From positions 186,001 to 250,000 of the forward strand of contig CBFFRQ010000089.1 in assembly GCA_965644315.1 (NCBI GenBank): a stretch of DNA of 64,000 nucleotides, given 5' to 3'. A model generated the notes under the pieces. That model had not been told where the DNA came from, ran no database searches, and worked only from the letters and a program-made list of their open reading frames with translations. Both the position numbers and the translations under genes were made by a program. Shown piece after piece: positions 47,050 to 56,267 of this stretch. Every line of letters starts with the position of its first letter. Position 1 is the stretch's first letter. Origin of the DNA: Caecitellus pseudoparvulus (lineage: Eukaryota; Bigyra: Bicosoecida).

Positions 47050-49687
47050 ATGTCCAAGTCAGGGCAGATAAGTGATGGCGTGGTAGTCCTAGATGATGGT
47101 GCGTGGTGCGGTCAGCAGCAGGGGGGCAGAGTGGCCGATGGGCGCAGGCGCGAGGTGCACTGCCTTTGCAGCTCAAGCCTGCCCCTGCACGCGCCCACAC
47201 GGCGCGGCTGCCCTGCTCAGTACCCTGTCCAGCATGTAGTGCGAATCCTATCACCTGCACATGCTCTACACCCCGCTCCCTGCACAGGCGCCGGCTTGAG
47301 TGGCAGCGGAGCGCAGGGCAGCATTCGCTCGGCCACTCTTGACGGGCACACGTACGCCGTCAAGACATTCAGCCGCAGGGCTGCGTCGGCAGCCAACACG
47401 GAGCGGTCAGCGGTGCGTGCTGCTCTCGCGTGCGGCGCAGGTGCTCGGCTGGGAGCCTGCACATACGCACCCCTGACGCACGCCCACGCCACCTCCCCGC
47501 CCACCAACAACAGGCTTCCCGCCTCGGCAGCGTCACGCCCGTGCACGCCCACGTGACTGCTGTGACGCACGCAAGGGCTCTGCCAAGTGGAGAAGTGCAG
47601 TTGTTCATGGAGCACGGCGTGTGTGACCTGCACACGGCGCGCTGCGCGCTGCCTCGCAACCGGTACGTGCTGCAAGCTCCCGCCGGCAGCTGGCCCGATG
47701 CCGCCGGCGCACTCCCAGCACGCTTGCTCGCGCCACAGGGCTGGAGAGGCCGCCTTCCTGAGGGAGTGGATGCTGCAGCTGGCCCATGCGTTGGGGCACT
47801 GCCACAAGCTGGGCATCGCGCATCGAGATGGTGAGGCTTCCGGTGCTCGGCAGCGCGAAAGGGCACGCACCGCGGAAACGCTCTCGGCCTGTCGCGGGTG
47901 TCACTTGCCGCCGCTGACGCACTCACCCCACGCTCTGCCCCGCAGTGAAGCCGGAGAACATCCTCGTCTTCCCCATGAACGAAGCGGGCGCGACAGCTCC
48001 CGTTCCTGCTGGGCAGCACAAGGCCATGCTGGCAGCGCTGAAGAAGGCTGCTTCGGACAGCTGTGGCCCCGACTCGGGCCACTCGGCTTTGGAGGCTGAG
48101 CAGGTGGCTGCAGCTGCTCGGGGGCGCCTGCGCCGGCACTTGGTCAAGCTGTGTGACTTCGGCTCAGCCCTCGTCGTTCGGGAGGACCTCATCGGCAGCG
48201 CCGACGTGCGGGGCATGTCAGCGCATGGCAGCACCAAGTACGCACCCCCCGAAACGCTGCTCCGGCACACGTACAACGTGGACGCGTCCGAAGCCCTCAA
48301 GCTGTGGCCTGAGCACTTCATCTTTGCTGAACGGTCTGCAGGGTACTCCCCCTTCCCTGTGGACGTGTGGAGCTTCGGCGTGACGCTGTTCGCGCTGGCA
48401 GCTGGGCGCCTGCCGTTTCGCCACGCCTGCATCACGTCCAGCACCTTCCGCGCCTTCCTCATGGCCACTCAGCGCGAGTGCCTGCACGACACCATGGCTG
48501 GGCCCAAGTCCACCATTTGGCACGCTGTGCCGCTGGCCCAGCTGCGCTGGGCGTGGCCGTCACACCTCTCACCCGCACTCACCCACTTGCTCGGCGGCTG
48601 CTTGCGCCTGAGGCCTGCTGAGCGCTGGACCATGGCGCAGGTGATGGCCCACCCCTGGTTCGGCAACCCCAGCTGGAACCCACACGGCGCACCAGCTGGC
48701 AACCTCTCCCCCCGCCTGGCACGCAGCCCTACCCCGTCTGCCCCAAGCAGCAGCAGTCGCCGCCCAGACACGAGCCGGGATGCGGCTGCCGAGGGCAGGG
48801 CGCGCACCTCCACTGTGCCCTCCACGGGGTCCAGCGGTGACTCGGGTGACTCCGCCGCGAGTCAGGACTACCCCCCCGCCACCTCCCCCTCCACCCACGG
48901 CGGCGCCAGTGGCTCCTTCCTGCCCAGTCTGAGTGAACGGGCAGGCTCCGTTGTTGGGCACGCCCCCTCCATCGCCTCTGCTGGCAGCCGCGCCCTGGCC
49001 GATGCTCGCGCCGGCTCTGCCTCCGTGCAGACGGCTGCCGCGTCAGTGAGCAGCCGTGCCTCCCCTGCGCCTTCCGCAGGGCAGGGCGCCCACCTCCTGG
49101 CGGGTGCCTCCCCCAACGTCGCCCGGCGCGCCAAACGGCCGTCCCTGGAGGGGCGTCCTGGGGGCCATGCTCAGGCTGGTGCAGGGGGGGCAGGTGACGT
49201 GGTGCTGGGGGTCATTGCGCTTCGCTCCCAGTCGGAGGGTGCCCCTGGGCTCAGCAGTCGCCGGCGCAGCCACCCGCCCCCCACCTCCTCCGGCGGCGTG
49301 GCGGTGTCCCCAGCCCGGGGGGACACCGCCGCCCACACCGCCAGCATGCCACGGCGTGTGGGCGCCGCCAGTCGCTCCCAGACCGTGGGCAGTCCTCCTT
49401 CACAGGGGGGCAGGGGTGAGCCTGGCAGCGGCACGGCACGCCTGGATGTGACGTCAGACGGGGAGGAGGAGGGGGGGGGGGACAGCGCCTTCCTGGTCAG
49501 TGCTGCCAACATGAAGAGCGTGCCGTCCTTGGGGGAGGTTCTGCCCGGCACGGTGCTGGAGGTGCCGGCGCAGGCGGAGGGTGGCGCCACGCCCCGCCTG
49601 GGCCGGAACAGCATCAGCTCCCCTGGCGCCCCTGGGCGGCAGGAGATGGACAAGGCTGACGGCGGCCGGACTGTGGTGTCGGGGTGA
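47050..49687 (+). CDS. Ser/Thr protein kinase K3 (five exons)
   Basis: Exons 47050-47098, 47288-47412, 47514-47662, 47739-47830 and 47946-49687; phases 1, 0, 2, 1; 718 residues. The ATG at 47050 gives MSKSGQISDGVVVLDDG. Motifs: glycine loop GSGAQGSIRSA, YAVKTF with the beta-3 Lys, GHCHKLGIAHRDVKPENILV (split by intron 4), CDFGSALVV, AHGSTKYAPPE (a more canonical APE-like end than K1 or K2), DVWSFGVTLFALAAGRLPF and HPWF. All catalytic residues are intact. The C-terminal about 300 residues are Ser/Ala/Gly-rich with an acidic patch (SDGEEEGGGDS). Introns 1 and 2 use GTGCGT donors. Confidence 0.88.
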
Positions 49688-49891
49688 CTGTCACCTGGCC
49701 CTCACGAGACACGCGCTGGGCAGGTGCGGTGGGCGGGCCAATTTGCACTGGATGCACAACCCGGTCAGCGACAGCAACCCGGTTGAGATGACGACACTGC
49801 AGCCTCCTTCGTAGTGCCGCCTCAGTGAACAATACACTCGTAAATCCAGCTCGCGTGGGGGGGGGAGAGGCGGGTGTGGCCACCTCTCGCC

Positions 49892-52800
49892 ATGCCGCTC
49901 AGGCACATGCGCCTGCTGCCGCTCGGCGCGGCGCTGCTGGCCCTGGCCCTGCACAGCACAGCTGCGACGCAGCGCCTCGTGCTGAACTCCACCTGGACCA
50001 AGCTGCATGACGTGGTGGGGGCGGCGGCGCCGGTGGGGGCGGCAGACGCGCCCGCCGCACGCCACGCCCACATTGCCGTCGGGCCAGTGTTTGGGCGTTA
50101 CATGCTGGTGCACGGTGGTGCGTCACGTCGCGGGCGAGTTTTGTGTGGAAGATCGTGCAGAGAGCTCCCCTTCCCTTGCGCCCCCTTGCAGGATTCTCGG
50201 ATGCCTCGGATGAAGCGCAGTTCTTCGACGATGCATGGCTGGTGCGGAGTTTCAGCCAGTGCCGAAGCGACGCCTTGCATCGCCCCCTGCATCCCCACCG
50301 CACCCCACTCCGACGCAGTTCGACCCCATTTCAACCACATGGGTGCAGCTGGTCTTTGAAGGCGCCAAGCCTGGCGCTCGGGCCCGCCACGGTGCTGTGC
50401 GTGGCGCCGCGAGCCCTGCTGGGAAACGCCACGACACGCTCCTATCAAGCCCGCGCTGCCACCCCTCCCGCACAGGCCCTGGACAGCACGACGCACACTC
50501 TAGCGATTTTCGGTGGCCTGCAGGAGTCGGGCAGCTCGACTGAGGACATGGATGACTTGTGGTTGCTGCCGCTGGGTCCGCTGCTGGCCAACGCAAGCAA
50601 GCCCAGCACTGCGCCTGCCATGACGGCAGATGCGCCTGCCTCGCCCGTGACGACGGCTGGCCAACAGCTGGACCTGGGCCAAGTGTCGGAGGTGACCCTG
50701 CGGTGGGAAGCGGTGCCTCGACCAGAGTACAGCGGCGGCCCGTCCGTGGCAGCGAGCGTGAACGCAATGACGCAAGCCTGCAGCTGGCCGCAGGCACGCA
50801 ACGAACCAGAGCTTGTGTTCCGGCATGGCATCCTGTTCATGTTTGGTGGCCTGCACTCCCAGTCGGACGTGACGCTGGGGGACCTGTGGGCGTGGCGCGC
50901 TGACCTGCAGCGCTGGGCTCGGTATGCCTCCATCCCAAACTCCGCAGCTGACGGGCTGAAGTTTGGCGGCGCCTGCGAAGGCTGCGTGGACCCCGAGGAG
51001 CGCTTCGCGCACTCCCTGGACCTCAGCGAAGGGGCTCTGTGGCGGTACTCGCAAGACCCTGCTGGGGCCATCTCGCGGCAGCTGCGTGGCGCTGGCAACG
51101 CAGCAAGTGGTGGCACCACGCCCGAGGCGTCCCACCGACACCTGGCCGTGTCCAACCGCACAGCGTGGGGGGGCAATTGGACGGGCAGTTCCCTGGTCAT
51201 GTTTGGCGGCCGGCGGTTCCAGCCTGACACCTCGGAGGTGCTGGGCTCCCTGTGGGCGTTCGATTTCCTCGGCGTTTCGGCGGCGGACTTTGAGTACTCG
51301 CCCTCCTTCGACCCCGCCGCTGCCGGCTGGCGCCACGCGGGAGAAGTCACGCCAGCACTGGCTGTCGGCCCCATCACGCCGTGGGGGACGTATCAGCTGC
51401 AGCGCTGCGCTGCGCTGGCGCCTGAGCGCGTCACCGGCGAGCCGTCGGAAACGCCGCCGCTGCCTGGCACGCCCCCCGCCGTGGGAGGGTGGCCCGTTGG
51501 GCGCTGGCGCGAGGTGCCCGTGTCTGGCACCACCTTCACCCGAGCCTACCACGCAGCGACGTTTTGGAATGGGCACCTGTCTGTCTTTGGCGGGTACAGC
51601 GAGGACGTCACGAGCCGGGGTTTCCGCGTGGGCGCCGTGTTTGCGGACCTGTTGACGCTGGGCCCAGAGCCCGCTGGCACTCCTGACCAAGGCCACTGGT
51701 CCCTGTTTCTGAACGAAGGCAGCAGCGAGCCGAGTGAGCGGTTCGAAGCCAAGGCGGTGCCGGCGCCAGGCGTGCTGGGGCGCCGCTCCGCCACCACGCC
51801 AAACCTGGGCACAAGCACGAACACCAGCACGCCGGTGTTCTTGATGTTCGGGGGCGATTTTCGGGGCGTCTGGGGCGACGTGTGGGCCGTGCCGCTGCTG
51901 AGCATGGCGGCGCGGCCCGCGGACGATGCGGATTTTGAAGTGGAAGGCACCTCCCTGAACATCCTGGACTCCACCGTGTTCATGGCTGTCGTGTTCTCAG
52001 TGGTCGGCCTCTGCTTCATCGGCATGTTAGTTGCGCTGCACCGTCGATCCGGCCAGCGGCGGGAGATGATGCGGGTGCTGGAGGGGCTCATGGCTGAGCA
52101 GGCCGCAGCCACAGAGGAGGCGGAGGGGGGGTCCGCCTCCCGCCGGAGGGGGGTCAGCCCCGCCACCCTCGCCGCCCTGCCCAAAGTCATCTGGCAAGCG
52201 CCTGCGCCGGTGGAGGGGGCCCCTGCCGGCGGCGCGGAGGGGGGGTCGCCGCCGGAAGGCACGCTGCTGTGCCCCACACTGCCCCCCCACTGGACCCCAC
52301 CCCTGTCCGGACAGGACTCCTGTGCCGTGTGCCTGGAGGAGTTCGGGGAGGGAGGGGGGGAGGACGCCGACAAGCGCCTGGTGGCGCTGCCCTGCGGCCA
52401 CGTCTTCCACACCTCCTGCATCTCCACGTGGCTGGAGTCACACCGCCAGTGCCCCCTGTGCAAGGCGTCGGTCTCACGAGGCATGCGGGGGGCCGGGCGC
52501 CGCACAGGCGACTCGGACAGCGCTGCAGAGGAGGAGGAGGAGGAGGGGGGGCGGGGGTGGCAGCGAGGAGGGGGGGGTGCAGCTGTCCCCCCTCCGCACA
52601 GCGCCTGCCGCAGCGGTGGAGCCAGGCGCCGCACGAGTCGTGCACGTCGCGCCAGCGGCCCCAGGGGCGCCCTCGCCTCCGCCCAATGGTCGGAGGCCTG
52701 CGTGATGCGTTTCTCGTTTGCGAGCACGGCGTCCTGCGCAGGGTGTGGGGGGGTCCAGCCCCGTGCCGTGCGAGGGGAGCGATTTCCGCAGGTTCGAGCG

Positions 52801-52893
52801 GCAAGCCGCCCATTCCAAATCCCCCTGCCCGTCCAAAGCTGCCCTGGACAATGCACTGTGGTCTTGGACTGCCCACCGTGCCAAGAGAGTTGA
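49892..52893 (+). CDS. Secretory-pathway Kelch-repeat, single-TM, RING-H2 E3 ubiquitin ligase
   Basis: Exons 49892-50117, 50192-50241, 50319-50396 and 50476-52893; phases 1, 0, 0; 923 residues. The ATG at 49892 begins a signal peptide ([20 protein letters not shown]). Splicing restores Kelch motifs: [61 protein letters not shown], then [24 protein letters not shown] and [12 protein letters not shown] transmembrane helix lies at about residues 616-640 ([20 protein letters not shown]). A RING-H2 finger follows at about 733-781 (CAVCLEEF...[17 protein letters not shown]...CPLC). The topology would be luminal Kelch propeller and cytosolic RING, as in PA-TM-RING ligases but with a Kelch lumenal domain. 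The last about 110 residues after an Asp/Glu stretch look poorly conserved, so the true end is uncertain. Confidence 0.87.
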
Positions 52894-53402
52894 AACCCGT
52901 TTGTTGCTGGTGCGAGCTGAGCTGCGCGTGCAGGTTGCCGTGCGCCATCAATGCCTCATCATGCCACCACCCTGCACGCCTCGCAGTCACTACCGCCGCC
53001 GCACGCTGACTCACCGCGTGTCTCCATGCAAGTGTACGTGTCCTACGCTTTGTATTCTCTGGCTGCTGCTGCCTTTGCTGCCCTGGCACTGTGCCAGCCG
53101 CCACACCTCCACACTCTGCTGCCCGAGTTGGGCGGCCTTGGATGGAACTGAAGCAGGCGAGGCGGCAGGAAACCCCGCTGCGAGGGCCTGAAACGAGGAC
53201 CAGTCCCGCCGGGCCTGCTCGGTGACTTGTATCATGGAGTTTCTACCCTGCCCTGCGCCGGGAGGCGCCTGTGGACGCTTGCTGTCTGGCATCGTGTGAC
53301 GCCCGTTTCCCGTGATGCCTGCTGATGTGCACTGCACCTTGACCGACCACCACCCTTCCTGCCCCTCGCAGACTGGCCCCCTCACGAGTGCCGCCCGCCG
53401 AC
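52894..53402. other. Intergenic region before the homeobox gene
   Basis: 509 nt. It contains a possible short hydrophobic ORF (53026-53151), listed separately. A good acceptor (CCTCGCAG, near 53362-53369) keeps the homeobox frame open upstream, so a 5' non-coding or short coding exon of that gene probably lies here. Confidence 0.35.
53026..53151 (+). CDS. Possible 41-aa hydrophobic micropeptide (doubtful)
   Basis: The ATG at 53026 opens MQVYVSYALYSLAAAAFAAL and continues to a stop after 41 codons. The first 25 residues would form one membrane helix. Nothing else supports it as a gene. It may equally be chance, or part of the 5' region of the homeobox gene. Confidence 0.2.
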   Translation: MQVYVSYALYSLAAAAFAALALCQPPHLHTLLPELGGLGWN

Positions 53403-55056
53403 ATGCAGCAGGCCGGATACAACATGAGCGCAGCGTACCACCCTCACTCCTCCTACCACGCTGCCCCCCCCACAACCTCCTCAGCCCAGCACCCCCACCA
53501 CGCAGCCCCCCCGCCCACCTCCACCGGCGGCGGCGGCGGCAGCGGCAGCCTGTTCACCTTCAGCCTTGGCGGGGCGGAGGGTGGCGGGCCCCCTGGCCTG
53601 GGTGACTCCGCCGCCCCCCCCCTGGGCGGTGACTCCATCCGCCTGGAGACGTTCCAGTCGGAGGGGGGGCAAGGCCCCCCTCCCCCCGCCAGTGCCGGCA
53701 CCCTGTACCGCTCCTTGCAGCACACCTTCCACAGCCACACCAGCGGAGGGGGTGCAGGGGGGGGTCAGGGGGGCTCCGCCCGCATGGGCACGTGGCAAGC
53801 CCCCCCCGGCTCCTCCTCTGACGCAGCAGCGGCCCTGGCGCAGTTGGCGTCATCCCCCGCACACCCCGGCGCAGCGGCTAGCAGTCTACGAGTGGACTCC
53901 ATGCGCCTGCCGTCCTGGGGTGTGCCTGCGGGACAACCCTCATCCATGGGAGGAGGAGGGGGGGGGGCGGGTACGGCGGAGGGGGGTGCACCCCCTCCCT
54001 GCACCGCCAGTGGCCCGGGGCGGGGATGTGGACCTGGACGCCATGCTGGGGGCAGACCCCCATGCGGGGGGTGGAGGGGGGGCCGACACCCCCCCCTACA
54101 ACCCCCCCCCCACCACACATTGGGCCGGGCCCACCGCCTCCCAGGGCCTGCCTCTGCCCCAAGCCTTCACCTCCGCCCTGCACCCCGCCAGCATGGGGCT
54201 GGGCTTTGCGCCACAGCAGGGCACGGCGGGCGCCCGCCCCCCTGCCACGTGGCAGACCTCCCGCCCAGCCCCTGGCCCCGCCCCCGAGTCTCTGAACGAC
54301 ACCACCTCTGACGCCGAGTCAGCGCCGGAGTCCAAGCAGGGCAGGAGGCGGCGGGGGCGCAGTCGGCGGGGGGGGGGCGGCAGCTCGGCAGGGGGGCGCT
54401 CCCTGCCCACGACGGCCGTGCGGAAATTGAAACAGTGGCTCCTGGCGCCAGAGAACTTCGACCACCCGTGGCCGACGGAAGACGAGAAGGTGGCCCTGGC
54501 CAGCGCATGTGACATCACTGTGCGCCAGGTGACAGTGTGGCTCACCAACGCCCGCAAACGCATCTGGAAACCCCTGCGGGAGTCACAGGGACTGCCCGTC
54601 ACAGACTACAAAGCCGCGAAAAACGCCCGCCGCCGGGAAGAGCTGGCCAGCATGGCAGCCACCGCCGCCGCAGCAGAGAAAGCCGCCTCAGAGGCGCCCT
54701 CTGCCACCCGTTCTGCAAGGGGCACCAAGCGAACGCGGGAAGCGGACGGGAGCGCCGAGGGCGGCAGTGGCCCCTCCCCAGCAACGCAGCAGGAGCTGCA
54801 AGACGTGCAGCGGCAGCTGGAAGCCACCCTGCTGGCGCTGCGAGGGACGCTGCAGCACTTGCTGCACGCCGGCATGCGGCAAGTGGGCGAGTCACAGGCC
54901 CTGGCCCATGCTGCCGCGCAAGTGAGTGCGCTGGCGCCCAACGCCGAAGCGCGTGTGCAGGCTGAGCACCTGCTGCGGGAATTGCAGCAGCTGTCAGCTG
55001 ACGGCGTGGCGGCCATGGCACAGGGGCAGGACGGCGAGAAACGCCCCCGTGTGTGA
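53403..55056 (+). CDS. TALE-class homeobox transcription factor
   Basis: Exons 53403-53970 and 54011-55056, with a 40-nt phase-1 intron starting right after a poly-G tract (donor GTACGG, acceptor CGCCAG); 537 residues. Without the intron the two frames do not connect. The homeodomain lies at about residues 320-382: [53 protein letters not shown]. The extra residues before HPWPT are the TALE three-residue loop, and the recognition helix keeps W48, N51 and R53 with Lys-Arg following. Upstream is Gly/Ser/Pro-rich; downstream a basic patch ([10 protein letters not shown] precedes the domain) and a helical C-terminus ([19 protein letters not shown]) suited to dimerisation. It acts as a nuclear DNA-binding regulator. 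The exact start is uncertain because an upstream exon is possible. Confidence 0.88.
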
Positions 55057-55108
55057 GTGTGACGCAAATGCATTGTTCCAACCACACACCACCCCAGCGG
55101 GCGCTGCC

Positions 55109-55792
55109 TCAGCTCTTGTCAATCTGCTTGTCAATGTCTGCCATGCGGGTGAGCATGACGGGCTGACTGGTCTCCAGCAGCTCCCCGCCGCAGATGAACT
55201 CGTCCAGGATGGCGTACACCTTGTTGAAGTTGAACACCAGGTCCAGCTCGCACACCTGCGATGCAGAGGAGTCGTCGTGGAGGGCGTGGCGATGCCGCAG
55301 GCACACCAGCGCCAGCACGCACGTTGCCAAAGTACTTGTCCAGCAGCTCCACGAACAGATGGATGCTCTCCAGGTACCCCAGCTCGTTGTCTGTCGGGTC
55401 CACGCAAATGGAGAAGAACAGCCCCGCGTACCGCCGGTAGATGATCTTGTAGTTCTGGAACTGCGCTCGGCCGCCAAGGCGGGGTGAAACGCCGCCGGCA
55501 CAGCTCGCCGCCGCAGCGCCGCTGCCGTACCTCGACAAAGTTTGTGTACTTGCCGTCCCGCATCGTGATCATGCGGTGCACCTCCCCCTCAATCTTCCGC
55601 TTCTCAGCCTCCTCCACGTCCACATACCACTTGCTCAGCCGGGTCTTGCCCTGCCGGTTTTGGAGCAGAAAGAAGCGAATCTGCACAGCGCACGACAGCA
55701 AGGCGGGCCGTGCACACGGGCCAGGAACGGCGTTTAACGTTGAGAAACGCGCGCGCAGAGCCTGCACCGCCAGGCGCCACACCACGCACCAT
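55109..55792 (-). CDS. AP2S1: AP-2 clathrin adaptor complex, sigma subunit
   Basis: Four exons: 55792-55790 (the ATG alone), 55680-55531, 55460-55323 and 55255-55109, all introns phase 0; 145 residues against about 142 in animals. The joined protein begins [20 protein letters not shown] and contains [40 protein letters not shown] and [20 protein letters not shown]. The [16 protein letters not shown] stretch favours AP-2 over AP-1 sigma. Sigma-2 sits in the core of the AP-2 heterotetramer at the plasma membrane and binds acidic dileucine sorting signals in endocytosis. Donors are GTGCGT, GTACGG and GTGCGT. The gene is tail-to-tail with the homeobox gene (52 nt) and divergent from the PEX1-like gene. 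Confidence 0.93.
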
Positions 55793-56267
55793 TGCGAAGG
55801 GAGCGTGCCACCGGCGTTTCACTGGCGACAAGTCAAGCACAGCCGACAAACGACACGCAACGGGCTGTATGGACAACGAGAGGCTGCCGCATACCTTGAA
55901 AGCGCAGAGTATGGCTTAGTTTGGGGGGGGATTTTTGGCTCTAGAGCATCTTTTTCACACAAAGGTGACAGACCGCGATGGAGTCTTTGCCTCTCAGCAA
56001 GGTTCGGCTGCCGACGACACGCTATTTTCAAAGCGCAGGCAGCTTCCAAGGTGGCACATGATACAAAACACTTGACGCACACATGCTCACAGATCATGTC
56101 CAGGTTCTACACAGTAAAGAGCCCCTCCTGCCCTCCAGCACAGGGTGTGAAAAGGCGCTCGAGCACGGTGGTGCTGAGGAGGGCAGCTGCGCTCCAGCTC
56201 AGCTTCGACCGGCAACGCATACACCGGGAATAGCCGGGAGGTGGACTCTTGCTGTGAGGCAGACGAC
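55793..56267. promoter_or_regulatory. Divergent intergenic region between AP-2 sigma and the PEX1-like gene
   Basis: 475 nt between the two start codons, more AT-rich than the genes (notably 55900-56110). It contains the AP-2 sigma 5' UTR and probably both promoters. No specific element is recognised. Confidence 0.4.
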
